Positions 54,178 through 63,234 of a stretch of 64,000 nt of DNA are shown one piece after another. A model generated the notes under the pieces. That model was not told the DNA's origin and did not search any database. It saw nothing but the letters and a program-made list of their open reading frames with translations. The number at the start of each line of letters is the position of its first letter. The first letter of the stretch is position 1. A program made the translations under genes and the position numbers. This DNA comes from RFSX01 sp965248155. Lineage in GTDB: Bacteria > Bacteroidota > Bacteroidia > Chitinophagales > Saprospiraceae. Location of the stretch: NCBI GenBank assembly GCA_965248155.1, contig CBDFIO010000001.1:1-64000 (forward strand), in the 5' to 3' direction.

Positions 54178-54876
54178 ATGTTGAATATGAAAACGTTAAA
54201 AATTCTGTTTATTAGTATTATCGTTTTTGCTTCTTGTGAATCTGCTGTCGTTTTTCAAGACGCTATGCCTCCTGGAGTAGAAGCTATTACAGAAGTACCT
54301 GAACTTTTTCACGGTGTATATGTATGTGAAAGCGATTCCAGCAGAATATATATTGAAAAGTACGACGCCGTTCAAGAATCTTTTTACGAATTTGTAACCA
54401 GTATTATGCGTGTAAGGGAAACAGAGGATTGTTCAATTGTAGCAGGAGGTTTATATTTACCGGGAAGAAAAGAATGCATTCCATTTGAATATATTAATGA
54501 AGATTCCATCAGTGCAAAAGTATATGAGCTGGATACTTTATTTAGTTTTCAGAATGACGAGATTGCCAAGTTTTATAATGGCCATTTGTTTTTAAATAAA
54601 CAGAATGAAGAGCAAAATTGGATCACCAGGATGTTAACTCCCCAACAGGGTGGTTCGCTTATCTTGGAATTAATTACAGTGCCTGATAACAAAAGAAAAG
54701 TTGAAGAAATAACAATTGATTATTCAACTCGCGAGATTAAAAAAGACAATATACAATACATTATCAATCCAACTTTGGTTGAATTTGAAAGGATACTAGA
54801 TAAGGAATATACCTTGGAGTGCGATATTCTTCATCCTGTGAATCTTGAAATAACTCCATTTAAGAAGGCTTTTTAG
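54178..54876 (+). CDS. Lipoprotein, unknown function
   Basis: A 232-residue protein with signal peptide and lipobox (FISIIVFASC). The ATG at 54178 was taken, though 54187 gives an equally good signal. The mature domain is beta-rich with no recognised family. It starts 10 bp after the universal stress gene and may be co-transcribed. Confidence 0.6.
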   Translation: MLNMKTLKILFISIIVFASCESAVVFQDAMPPGVEAITEVPELFHGVYVCESDSSRIYIEKYDAVQESFYEFVTSIMRVRETEDCSIVAGGLYLPGRKECIPFEYINEDSISAKVYELDTLFSFQNDEIAKFYNGHLFLNKQNEEQNWITRMLTPQQGGSLILELITVPDNKRKVEEITIDYSTREIKKDNIQYIINPTLVEFERILDKEYTLECDILHPVNLEITPFKKAF

Positions 54877-54919
54877 CCTTTACTGAAGGATTACAATCTT
54901 CTAAGTTTTTTTTCTAATA

Positions 54920-55570
54920 TTGCTTATCGTGAGTCAGTGTATTGAATCTCTAACAGACAAATTTCAATTTCTTTTCGAAAAGGAGTTGATCAAGGATTTA
55001 TGTTTATTTGGTCGCTTGAAGAGCTATGATGCCAATGTTATTATTCTTGATAAGGGGGAGGCCATCACTTCTATGCCAATTATAATTTCAGGTTCCATTA
55101 AAGTCATGACAGAAGATAAATCAGGCCATGATTTATTACTCTACTATATTGGTTTTAGTGAGACTTGTGCCATAACACTTAATTGTTGCAGCAGAAAATC
55201 TAAAAGCAAGATAAGGGCAGTTACAGAAGTGCCATCCGAAGTTTTGTTCATTCCGATTGAGAAAATGGAAAGTTGGATGATTCAATATTCGAGTTGGAGA
55301 AGTTTTGTTTTAGAAAGCTTCAATTCGAGATTAACTGAAATGTTAGAGGCTGTAGATAATCTGGCTTTTAATAATATGGAAGGAAGGCTGATCCAATACT
55401 TGAATGATAAAGTATGGGTTACAAAATCCAAGGAACTAAATATTACACATGCTCAAATTGCCCAAGATTTGAATTCCTCTCGTGTAGTAATCTCCAGAAT
55501 AATGAAAAAGTTAGAGTTAGACAATCAAATTGTTCAACATCGAAACAAAGTTGAAGTTTTGAATGTATGA
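54920..55570 (+). CDS. Crp/Fnr-family regulator of the sulfur cluster
   Basis: A 216-residue regulator with a cyclic-nucleotide-binding-like N-terminal fold (about 20-130; IIISGSIKVMTED) and a Crp-type helix-turn-helix (ITHAQIAQDLNSSRVVISRIMKKL). The recognition helix has valine where FNR and Crp have the glutamate that reads TGA, while serine and arginine are kept. This fits an altered site, GTAAC-N4-GTTAC, found twice just downstream. No FeS cysteine pattern is obvious; a C-C pair (NCCSRKS) may sense persulfide. Start could also be GTG 54929. Confidence 0.85.
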   Translation: MLIVSQCIESLTDKFQFLFEKELIKDLCLFGRLKSYDANVIILDKGEAITSMPIIISGSIKVMTEDKSGHDLLLYYIGFSETCAITLNCCSRKSKSKIRAVTEVPSEVLFIPIEKMESWMIQYSSWRSFVLESFNSRLTEMLEAVDNLAFNNMEGRLIQYLNDKVWVTKSKELNITHAQIAQDLNSSRVVISRIMKKLELDNQIVQHRNKVEVLNV

Positions 55571-55577
55571 TTTATAT

Positions 55578-55622
55578 GTAACTTAGGTTACTGTAAATCT
55601 GAATAGTATTTGTTTCTTTTGC
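55578..55622 (+). promoter_or_regulatory. GTAAC-N4-GTTAC dyad and promoter of the YeeE-like genes
   Basis: GTAACttagGTTAC at 55578-55591 with a near-consensus -7 box TTctTTTGC at 55614-55622. The centre is about 42 bp upstream of the predicted start. Confidence 0.6.
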
Positions 55623-55641
55623 TGAAAATTTATTTAAACCT

Positions 55642-56205
55642 ATGATTGAATTTGTTTCTCAACCCTGGCCATGGTATGTTGCAGGTCCGGCAATCGCCTT
55701 AGTTATGCTTTTATTACTGCTATTTGGACGGACATTTGGTGTGTCAAGTAATCTGAGAACCATGTGCAGTATATTCGGTGCAGGAAATTTTTCGGAATTT
55801 TTTAAAATAGACATCAAGCAGCACAGTTGGAATTTAGTATTTGTAATTGGGGCTATAATAGGCGGATATTTGGCGGCAAACTATCTTACCATATCTGAAG
55901 AAATCCTATTAAACCCAGCTACTATATTGAATCTTGAAAGTCTTGGGATATCTTCAGTAGGATCTCAGTATTTACCATCTGAACTTTTTGGTGCTGAAAC
56001 ATTAACATCAGTTAAAGGAATCTCAATTTTGCTGGGCGGAGGTTTTCTTGTTGGTTTTGGAGCACGATATGCAGGAGGATGTACTTCAGGCCACGCGATT
56101 TCCGGAATCAGCGATCTCCAAATCCCATCACTAATAGCAGTTGTTGGTTTTTTTATAGGTGGATTGATAATGGTACATTTCCTAATTCCTATAATCTTAA
56201 ATTAA
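55642..56205 (+). CDS. YeeE/YedE-family membrane protein (sulfur transport)
   Basis: A 187-residue membrane protein with about four segments and the hallmark cysteine motif GGCTSGHAISGI. It corresponds to one half of a YeeE/TsuA transporter; the second half is encoded by the next gene, 6 bp away. YeeE imports thiosulfate or related sulfane sulfur. Its promoter carries the GTAAC dyad. Confidence 0.85.
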   Translation: MIEFVSQPWPWYVAGPAIALVMLLLLLFGRTFGVSSNLRTMCSIFGAGNFSEFFKIDIKQHSWNLVFVIGAIIGGYLAANYLTISEEILLNPATILNLESLGISSVGSQYLPSELFGAETLTSVKGISILLGGGFLVGFGARYAGGCTSGHAISGISDLQIPSLIAVVGFFIGGLIMVHFLIPIILN

Positions 56206-56211
56206 TACATT

Positions 56212-56625
56212 ATGAATTACATTAAATTTTTGATGACAGGGATCATCTTTGGAATTATTTTGGCGAAAGCTGAAATCATTTCATGGTTTAGAATATATGA
56301 AATGTTCAGATTTGAATCTTTTTATATGTATGGGATTATTGGATCAGCAATCGCAATTGGAATACTGATTATCCAGATTATTAAGAAGACTGAACTTAAA
56401 AGTACTTTAGGTCAAGCCATAACGATTCAACCAAAGAATCGAAGTAAATTCAGGTATATAATTGGTGGTATTATTTTCGGACTGGGATGGGGTTTGGTCG
56501 GCGCATGCCCAGGCCCAATGTTTGTCTTATTAGGATATGGGTATCTGACAATTTTAGTTGTCTTACTTGGGGCAATACTTGGAACTTTTGTTTATGGCCT
56601 CCTGAAGACTAAACTTCCTCATTGA
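56212..56625 (+). CDS. YeeE-like second half (DUF6691-type membrane protein)
   Basis: A 137-residue membrane protein with about four segments and GWGLVGACPGPMFVLLGYG, the counterpart cysteine motif. Together with the preceding gene it would make a complete sulfur carrier. No gap that could hold another promoter. Confidence 0.82.
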   Translation: MNYIKFLMTGIIFGIILAKAEIISWFRIYEMFRFESFYMYGIIGSAIAIGILIIQIIKKTELKSTLGQAITIQPKNRSKFRYIIGGIIFGLGWGLVGACPGPMFVLLGYGYLTILVVLLGAILGTFVYGLLKTKLPH

Positions 56626-56638
56626 TATCAGATTTTCG

Positions 56639-56683
56639 GTAACATATGTTACACTTTGTAAACTACTGATGTCGTAAATTTGT
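56639..56683 (+). promoter_or_regulatory. GTAAC-N4-GTTAC dyad and promoter of the persulfide dioxygenase gene
   Basis: GTAACatatGTTAC at 56639-56652 followed by a perfect -7 box TAaaTTTGT at 56675-56683. Centre-to-start distance about 42 bp, as at 55578. Confidence 0.7.
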
Positions 56684-56701
56684 TTAGACTAAAAAAGAAA
56701 T

Positions 56702-58117
56702 ATGATAATTGATCAGATTTATACAGGATGCCTAGCACAAGGCACGTATTATATTGAGAGTAATGGAGAAGCAGCAATTATTGATCCCTTAAGAGAAGTT
56801 CAGCCTTATATTGAAAAAGCAAAAAATTCAGGTGCTAAAATCAAGTATATATTTGAAACACATTTCCATGCAGACTTTGTGAGTGGTCATGTTACCTTGT
56901 CTGAAAAAACTGGCACACCGATAATATATGGTCCTACTGCAGAACCATCTTTTGATGCAATTATCGCTGAAGACGGGCAAGAATTTCCGCTGGGTGATAT
57001 TACTATTAAAGCGCTTCATACTCCAGGGCATACAATGGAGAGTACGACTTATTTGCTTCTTGATAAAAATAAAAAAGAACATGCTATTTTCTCCGGAGAT
57101 ACTTTATTTCTTGGAGATGTTGGGAGATCAGACCTCGCACAGAAAGCAGTTCATATGACCCAGGAAGAATTGGCAGGTTTACTATATGATAGTCTGAGAA
57201 TTAAAATTATGCCTTTACCAGATTCATTAATTGTTTATCCAGCACATGGAGCCGGATCAGCATGTGGTAAGAATATGATGAAGGAAACTGTTGATACATT
57301 GGGGAATCAGAAGCAAGTGAATTATGCTTTAAGAGCGGATATGACAAAAGAAGAGTTTGTTAAGGAAGTTACCGATGGATTACTCGCTCCACCTGCATAC
57401 TTTCCGCTGAATGTCAAAATGAATAAGGAAGGATATGAAAGTATTGATAAAATTATTTCAAAGGGTAAACATGCTTTATCTCCAAAAGAATTCGAAGTAG
57501 CGGCAAATGAAACTGATGCTATTGTTCTTGATGTAAGAAATCGCTCTGACTATGTAAATTCACATATCCCAAGATCTATATTTATTGGATTGGACGGAGA
57601 TTTTGCTCCCTGGGTAGGTGCACTCATTAAAGATGTTCAACAAGCTATACTTATCGTTGCTTCAGAAGATAAAATTGAAGAAGCTATAACCAGATTAACA
57701 AGGGTTGGATTTGATAATACCTTGGGTTATTTAGATGGCGGGATTAGTGCATGGGAAGCTTCAGGAAGAGAAACAGATAATATTAAATCGATTAATGTTA
57801 ATGCTTTCAAAAGAGAAATGAATACCGACCCTAAACCTAATGTTGTTGATGTAAGGAAAGCGTCTGAATACAAATCAGAGCACGTAGAAAATTCTGAAAA
57901 TTATCCATTAAGCAAGATTAACGATCACTTGGCAAAGCTTTCTCAAAACGAGGATATCTATGTTCATTGTGCAGGAGGATATAGATCAGTTATTGCAGCA
58001 TCAATTTTAAAATCAAGAGGCATTCACAATATTATAAATATTGAAGGGGGCTTTGATGCTATCCGAGAATCTGAAGTCAAGACTACTGACTATGTATGTC
58101 CTTCAACAATTTCATAA
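56702..58117 (+). CDS. Persulfide dioxygenase-rhodanese fusion
   Basis: A 471-residue protein. An ETHE1-like metallo-beta-lactamase domain (about 1-230) has THFHADFVSGH, HTPGHTMEST and FSGDTLFLGDVGRSD. Two rhodanese domains follow. The first lacks the catalytic cysteine (IVASEDK) while the second keeps it in VHCAGGYRS. It would oxidise glutathione- or protein-persulfide to sulfite and transfer sulfane sulfur. With the YeeE pair and the Crp regulator it forms a sulfide-detoxification unit. Confidence 0.9.
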   Translation: MIIDQIYTGCLAQGTYYIESNGEAAIIDPLREVQPYIEKAKNSGAKIKYIFETHFHADFVSGHVTLSEKTGTPIIYGPTAEPSFDAIIAEDGQEFPLGDITIKALHTPGHTMESTTYLLLDKNKKEHAIFSGDTLFLGDVGRSDLAQKAVHMTQEELAGLLYDSLRIKIMPLPDSLIVYPAHGAGSACGKNMMKETVDTLGNQKQVNYALRADMTKEEFVKEVTDGLLAPPAYFPLNVKMNKEGYESIDKIISKGKHALSPKEFEVAANETDAIVLDVRNRSDYVNSHIPRSIFIGLDGDFAPWVGALIKDVQQAILIVASEDKIEEAITRLTRVGFDNTLGYLDGGISAWEASGRETDNIKSINVNAFKREMNTDPKPNVVDVRKASEYKSEHVENSENYPLSKINDHLAKLSQNEDIYVHCAGGYRSVIAASILKSRGIHNIINIEGGFDAIRESEVKTTDYVCPSTIS

Positions 58118-58157
58118 TTATTTTTTATGATTAATATTTTTCAAAAAGCACCAAGAG

Positions 58158-58529
58158 ATGAGTTTTTCAGTTAAAGCGATGTGGCAATACCGGTGTCCAA
58201 AATGCAGAGATGCTTCTTCATCACTTTTCAAAAAACCTTTCCATTTTAAAGAACCATTGAACATGAATCATTCTTGTGATTCTTGCGGTCAAAGTTTTGA
58301 ACCGGAACCGGGATATTATTATGGGGCTATGTTTATATCCTACTTATTATCAACCTTTCTTTTGCTGCCTATAGCTTTAGTTTTGGTTTTTTATTTTGAA
58401 TGGAAAGAATCTTCTGCAATGATAATTGTCATTCTAACAGGGCTTCTACTGTTTTTCAGAATATTAAGAATGTCAAGATCCCTTTGGATTCATGCTATGG
58501 TAAAATATAATCCCGGCGTCAAGAAGTAG
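58158..58529 (+). CDS. DUF983-family membrane protein
   Basis: A 123-residue protein with an N-terminal zinc-ribbon (YRCPKCRDASS; NHSCDSCGQSF) and two membrane segments (about 57-80 and 85-105), the standard DUF983 layout. Function unknown; often near respiratory or sulfur genes. Confidence 0.85.
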   Translation: MSFSVKAMWQYRCPKCRDASSSLFKKPFHFKEPLNMNHSCDSCGQSFEPEPGYYYGAMFISYLLSTFLLLPIALVLVFYFEWKESSAMIIVILTGLLLFFRILRMSRSLWIHAMVKYNPGVKK

Positions 58530-58556
58530 AACATCGAGTATTAATCAGACGAAAAG

Positions 58557-59330
58557 TCACATTATCCCACGTGATATAATTGGTGTCGAAATATTAGATG
58601 CCGCATATACTTCAAATATCTGCTGAATTGCTTCTCCTAATTCATCACATGGTACTACATAATCAGCTTGATAGCCCGATTCAAAACTAAGTATCAGATT
58701 ATATAGACATGATGAGAGTTTTTCTTTTGTTGCATCATGGTTTTTAAGGTCAATTCCAGCAAAATATTCCAGTAATTGTCGATTATGAATAAGATCATAA
58801 TTTTCATATTCACAAATAAAATCATTTACGAGATCTTCAAATTCGGACCATTCACGGAGCCCAAACATCGGATCTTCGATGGTATAATGTATCTCTTTAT
58901 AAACTTCAAAGGCATTCCATAAAAGATCAAGGGGATAGGTCTCAATATAGGAGCATTGTCTTACGGATCTGAATTCCCACATGAAGTGATCAGCATAATT
59001 CTTTAGTTGGCCATAGTTCCTTTTCTTGTGGCTTGCATTCATCAGTCTTAAAAGGTGATCGAGATCCATAGCTAATAAATTCATATCAAAATGTTCTACT
59101 TTTTCTTTGCTGATTTCGGTCCTCAATTTTTTCCAAACGGCTTCAAACTCCACTATGGCTGCCTTGTATTGATCATCTGAGGATTGATCATCCAATATCC
59201 ATATTCTAAGCAGAGCGCGATCAAGTTCAGGATAAATCAATCTTGACTGACTGACGACAGGAGAGCTACCTCCAATAATCAAAATCAGTAATGAGGATTT
59301 TATTAACAGTGATATATTTTGATATAGCAT
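58557..59330 (-). CDS. Exported helical hypothetical protein
   Basis: About 257 residues from MLYQNISLLIKSSLLIL at 59330; an upstream ATG at 59360 gives a longer, less typical leader. A signal peptide is followed by a mostly helical body with scattered cysteines but no CxxCH haem motif. Family not recognised; probably periplasmic. Confidence 0.6.
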   Translation of the reverse strand: MLYQNISLLIKSSLLILIIGGSSPVVSQSRLIYPELDRALLRIWILDDQSSDDQYKAAIVEFEAVWKKLRTEISKEKVEHFDMNLLAMDLDHLLRLMNASHKKRNYGQLKNYADHFMWEFRSVRQCSYIETYPLDLLWNAFEVYKEIHYTIEDPMFGLREWSEFEDLVNDFICEYENYDLIHNRQLLEYFAGIDLKNHDATKEKLSSCLYNLILSFESGYQADYVVPCDELGEAIQQIFEVYAASNISTPIISRGIM

Positions 59331-59435
59331 AATCTTAGTTTTTATAGGCACGATTATCATGGGATAAATCTTGTGTCATTTATAATTTTCAATAAATGGT
59401 GTACCTTATATATTGACACCCATTAGCCCGAATAA

Positions 59436-59478
59436 TGATTTCCATCATTTATCATCATTTGCATAAGTCATAATTTTA
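59436..59478 (+). promoter_or_regulatory. FNR-type dyad and promoter of the baeRF-like gene
   Basis: TGATttccATCA at 59436-59447 with a near-consensus -7 box TAatTTTA at 59471-59478. The centre is about 42 bp from the predicted start. Confidence 0.6.
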
Positions 59479-59492
59479 TATAAACAATTGAA

Positions 59493-59861
59493 ATGGAAAG
59501 GAAAGTTGGTATCTGGTTAGATAAAAGAGAAGCTTTCATAATGATTTTAGAAGGAAATTCACATAGGACGATAAGCTTACCTTCTAATATTCGAACTTTT
59601 CATCCTAAAGGAGGAAGTAGAGGCAAAAATCCTTATGGCCCGGTCTTAACGGTTAAAGAAAAATCTTACCTGGCTCGTGAAAACCAACAGCATGCAGACT
59701 TTTTTAAACAAATTTTAGAATTACTTAAGCAAGAGGATCATGTTATAATTATTGGTCCTGCTCAGATGAAAAATGAACTAGGAAAATACCTTAATGAATT
59801 CAATAATTTAAATTTTGAAATCCTAGATATTAAGCCTGCGGATAGCTTGACAAAAAATTAG
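59493..59861 (+). CDS. baeRF-like (eRF1/Pelota domain) small protein
   Basis: A 122-residue protein opening KVGIWLDKREAFIMILEG and closing VIIIGPAQMKNELGKYLNE, the pattern of the bacterial eRF1-like (host-attachment-like) family. Such proteins are thought to act on stalled or hibernating ribosomes. This is the sixth place in the window with a TGAT-N4-ATCA promoter dyad, so it probably belongs with the HPF-like protein in a ribosome-stasis response. Confidence 0.65.
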   Translation: MERKVGIWLDKREAFIMILEGNSHRTISLPSNIRTFHPKGGSRGKNPYGPVLTVKEKSYLARENQQHADFFKQILELLKQEDHVIIIGPAQMKNELGKYLNEFNNLNFEILDIKPADSLTKN

Positions 59862-59960
59862 ATTGTAGCTTATTTTAAAGAAGCATTTCACCACATCTAA
59901 TTTTAATTAAAAAGATTAAATAGAATAAGAAACTTTATATATACTTAATAGATTAATAAT

Positions 59961-60111
59961 AGAAAATAGAAAATAGAAAATAGAAAATAGAAAATAGAAA
60001 ATAGAAAATAGAAAATAGAAAATAGAAAATAGAAAATAGAAAATAGAAAATAGAAAATAGAAAATAGAAAATAGAAAATAGAAAATAGAAAATAGAAAAT
60101 AGAAAATAGAA
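59961..60111. repeat. 7-bp tandem repeat (AGAAAAT, about 21 units)
   Basis: The unit AGAAAAT is repeated without interruption for about 150 bp between the baeRF-like gene and the IS407-like copy 2. The rest of the 301-bp gap has no gene. Since 7 is not a multiple of 3, an open frame on the minus strand is an artefact of the repeat. Confidence 0.95.
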
Positions 60112-60163
60112 TACAATTGAAGACTTGCTATTCTTAAGACAGTCTATAATTTAAAAATAAGAT

Positions 60164-61015
60164 TTATTCAATACTCTTTGGGATTAACCCCAAAGAGTAT
60201 TGGTTTCTTGGAGCATACTCTCTTGGACTCTTCCTTCCAAGTGAGCCATGAGGATGATTATCGTTATAATCTTTACTCCATTTGTCTGCAATTATTTGGA
60301 ACTGTGATATGCTGCTAAACATATATGCATCCAAAACATCTTCTCTAAATGTTCGATTAAACCTTTCTACATATCCATTTTGCATTGGCTTTCCAGGCTC
60401 TGAATATATTCGCTTTATACCTCTTAGCTTACACCAATTCTTATAGTCGTTTGAAGTAAATTCAGGCCCATTGTCAGATCGTATATATTTAGGTTTCCCG
60501 TAGTATTCTAACAACTCATCTAAAAACCTGGTTACTCTTACGGAAGGAAAACTTATACTCCCTTTATTTAACAGGCTTTCTCTATTACAATCATCTATTA
60601 CATTCAATACTCTTAATGTTCTACCATCACTCAGACTATCACTCATAAAATCCATACTCCATATTTCATTCACTGCTTGAGGTTGATATAATGGCATCCT
60701 TAGTTCCTCTGGCAATTTTCTTCGCTTTTTATGTCTACGTACTAAACCCATTTCTCTGTATACTCGCAGCATTCTACTCCATGCCCATTTATAGCCTTCT
60801 CGTCTTGTCCTATTATAGTAGTTTTCAAATCCTCTGTTAGGTGCTATTTTTAACAGCTCTTTATACTTCGCTACTATTGCACTATCGTCTACTTTACTCT
60901 CATAATACCATGTTGATCGACTCCATCCTATTAGTGAACATAGCCGCTTTATTCCAACTTTATAGGTACCCTTCAAATAGATTACAACTTCTCTTTTGAC
61001 GGAAGACTCTACCAC
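60164..61015 (-). CDS. IS3-family transposase OrfB (IS407-like), copy 2
   Basis: Protein identical to 27897-28748, with DDE residues in WSMDFMSD, SDNGPEFTS and NGYVERFNR. Intact; both copies may be active. Confidence 0.9.
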   Translation of the reverse strand: MVESSVKREVVIYLKGTYKVGIKRLCSLIGWSRSTWYYESKVDDSAIVAKYKELLKIAPNRGFENYYNRTRREGYKWAWSRMLRVYREMGLVRRHKKRRKLPEELRMPLYQPQAVNEIWSMDFMSDSLSDGRTLRVLNVIDDCNRESLLNKGSISFPSVRVTRFLDELLEYYGKPKYIRSDNGPEFTSNDYKNWCKLRGIKRIYSEPGKPMQNGYVERFNRTFREDVLDAYMFSSISQFQIIADKWSKDYNDNHPHGSLGRKSPREYAPRNQYSLGLIPKSIE

Positions 61016-61275
61016 TTTTTTCCAAGAACATCTTTTGCCATTTGCAAGTCCAGTGATACATCTGCAAACATCCGTTTGAGTTTCCTGTTTTCATCCTCTA
61101 ATTCCTTTAGACGTCGCAAATGGCTTACTTCCATTCCTGCATATTTCTTACGCCAATTGTAAAATGTACCCTTATTGATGCCTAACTCTCTGCTGAGGTC
61201 TTCTACCGATCTTCCAGATTCGTTTTCCTTTAGAGCCTTTATTATTTGGCCCTCTGTAAATTTACTTTGTTTCAT
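61009..61275 (-). CDS. IS3-family transposase OrfA (IS407-like), copy 2
   Basis: Identical to 27637-27903, with the same A6G slippery heptamer at its end. It reads from the 61.3 kb end toward the heptamer repeat. Confidence 0.9.
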   Translation of the reverse strand: MKQSKFTEGQIIKALKENESGRSVEDLSRELGINKGTFYNWRKKYAGMEVSHLRRLKELEDENRKLKRMFADVSLDLQMAKDVLGKKW

Positions 61276-61390
61276 AACAGCTTAAATTTATAAAATTTGT
61301 TCATTTTTAAACTGTCTTAATTTTACGCAAGGTTACATCATTGCTTCACTTTTTGTTTTATGATAACAGTAATACAAAGAACCGTCAACA

Positions 61391-61760
61391 ATGAAGAAGC
61401 CACATAATTTGAAGTATCTATTATTAGTAATTACATTTTTATTTTTTAATGCACAATCCACAGTCCATGCACAAACTTTAGAATCCAGATTAGAGAGTTT
61501 ATTAGCTGAAAAATATCCAGACAATGCATCCGGCGCCAGTTTTTTAATTTCAAAAAATCAAGAAATTATTTATAAAAAAGCATTTGGTCTTGCAAATCTA
61601 GAGTTGAATGTTCCAATGGAAACGGACAATATTTTCGAAATAGGTTCAATGACTAAACAGTTTACTGCAATTTCCATATTAATGCTGGTGGAAGAAGGGA
61701 AGTTGAATTTAGATGATGAGATTACTGATTTTATACACGATTATCCAATACGTGAACTGT
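61391..61760 (+). pseudogene. Serine beta-lactamase-family gene cut by an insertion sequence
   Basis: The first 123 residues of an exported class C beta-lactamase/peptidase-like protein. It has a signal peptide (FLFFNAQSTVHAQ) and the SxxK motif GSMTKQF. The frame then runs into the left end of the IS3-family element, whose TGTAA supplies the stop codon. The YxN and KTG boxes are absent. The 3' part is not seen in the window. Confidence 0.82.
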
Positions 61761-61806
61761 AAATCGTCAAATAAAAGTGGACCATTAAGTGAATAAAATT
61801 AAGTTA

Positions 61807-62836
61807 ACGTGAGTTCGATGTAAGACTAGGCCAAAAGGAGTTGTTTGGTATCGACCAGATTCTTATAAATGGAGGGTTTAGATTCTTTAAACCCGTAGGC
61901 ACAAAGTCCACCAAGTATATTGACGAAAAATCCGGCAAAGGAACGATGCCTTGTATGTTCGATCTGTGAAATATTTTTGAGTTGGTCAATAATGGTTTCA
62001 GAGATAGCAAGTTTTCGGAGCAGAAGAGCATCCTGTAGGGGTGTAATCATTTTGGATTTCATATTCCGTCTCAACTTAGTAATCAAATGAATACCTCTCA
62101 AGAAAAGAGTGTCAAAGATTTGCTTGTTGACAATATAGCCTTTATCACCGAACAACCGGCCATAGACCTTCTTCATAAACCGTTTACACTTCAATACGGC
62201 ATTATCATGCACATTGCCCGGAGTGAGTTGAAAATCAATCACTTCGCCCCGGTCATTATGAACCAGATGAAGTTTGAAACCATAAAACCAACCCTTTGAA
62301 GTCTTGCCTCGTTTGGCCAGTCCAGCAAACACCTTGTGGGAATGAATCCTTCGATTGTGACAGACCCGGATACTGGTTGAATCAATAAAGGATATCCCAC
62401 TACATTTACCCATTCGGTACATCTTTACAAACAAGGCTAATGGTAGGACCGCTTTGGTTTGCAACTCCACCATCCGATTATAAGATACCAGATTGGGAAA
62501 ATAGCCGCGCATATGTTGGCAGACATGATTCTGGTAAAAGTGCTTAAAGCAACGGTATCCACTCATATGAAAAAATACGATGATGCTCATCACCTCGCTC
62601 ATGGATAACCTGCAGGTACGATTCCGTCGATTTTTCTTTCCCTCTAGGGTATGAGATTTTAAAAAGTGATCAAAATCGGTGAAAAAATCATCGAAAGCAC
62701 AGAAAATTGCAATAATTTGACTATCTTTCATAGTAGAGCTTTTTTGTTTTAATTAATTGATTATCAACTATTAAGATAAACAAAATTGCTCTTTCTTTTT
62801 ATCCTATTTTTCCACTTCCTTACGTCGAACTCACGT
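61807..62836 (-). mobile_element. IS982-family element nested in the IS3-family copy
   Basis: Ends ACGTGAGTTCGAtGTAAG (61807) and, read from 62836, ACGTGAGTTCGAcGTAAG. It is flanked by a perfect 7-bp target duplication TAAGTTA (61800-61806 and 62837-62843). Removing the element and one duplicate restores the intact IS3-family left end as seen at 29263. Confidence 0.93.
61826..62731 (-). CDS. IS982-family transposase
   Basis: A 301-residue DDE transposase with family motifs FIDSTSIRVCHNRRI, KGWFYGFKLHL, GRLFGDKGYI and QIEHTRHRSFAGF. It fills the element. No internal stop, so probably active. Confidence 0.93.
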   Translation of the reverse strand: MKDSQIIAIFCAFDDFFTDFDHFLKSHTLEGKKNRRNRTCRLSMSEVMSIIVFFHMSGYRCFKHFYQNHVCQHMRGYFPNLVSYNRMVELQTKAVLPLALFVKMYRMGKCSGISFIDSTSIRVCHNRRIHSHKVFAGLAKRGKTSKGWFYGFKLHLVHNDRGEVIDFQLTPGNVHDNAVLKCKRFMKKVYGRLFGDKGYIVNKQIFDTLFLRGIHLITKLRRNMKSKMITPLQDALLLRKLAISETIIDQLKNISQIEHTRHRSFAGFFVNILGGLCAYGFKESKPSIYKNLVDTKQLLLA

Positions 62837-62869
62837 TAAGTTATACATAACTATTAAATTCACTTTACT

Positions 62870-63220
62870 ATGACCAAGAAAAACAAATCAGCAGAATCTT
62901 ATGTCCGAGATGTAAAAAGAAGGACAAGACGTAAATTTTCTACAGAAGAAAAGATTAGAATAGTCATTGAAGGATTAAGAGGAGAACAAAGCGTTGCTTC
63001 TCTTTGTAGAAGAGAAGAGATTTCACAACCACTATAATATAAGTGGAGTAAAGATTTCATGGAAGCAGGGAAGAAACGTTTAAAGGGAGACACAGAACGT
63101 GAAGCCAATACTTCAGAAGTTCAACATCTAAAGACAGAAAATCAAGACCTTAAAGAGGTAGTAGCAGAACTTACTCTAAAAAATCGTGTGCTTAAAAAAA
63201 GCTTGAATGGAGTAAAATAA
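62870..63220 (+). pseudogene. IS3-family OrfA, copy 2, nonsense mutation
   Basis: Homologous to 29338-29688. Codon 56 (63035-63037) is TAA where copy 1 has TAT. A few other silent differences are seen. The element probably cannot move unless copy 1 supplies OrfA in trans. Confidence 0.9.
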
Positions 63221-63234
63221 AATTCAAGAAGTAT

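Larger units (their letters stand above)
60118..61337 (-). mobile_element. IS3-family (IS407-like) insertion sequence, copy 2
   Basis: Inverted relative to copy 1 and 7 bp longer, because of an extra CTATAAT-like stretch inside the terminal repeat at the 60118 side. Ends are TGAAGACTTGC at 60118 and GGTTACA ending at 61337. No target duplication is visible. Confidence 0.85.

Noticed and set aside
59916..60116. Minus-strand 66-codon frame encoding FYFLFSI repeats
   Set aside because: It is a by-product of the 7-bp tandem repeat; also not a CRISPR, since there are no spacers.
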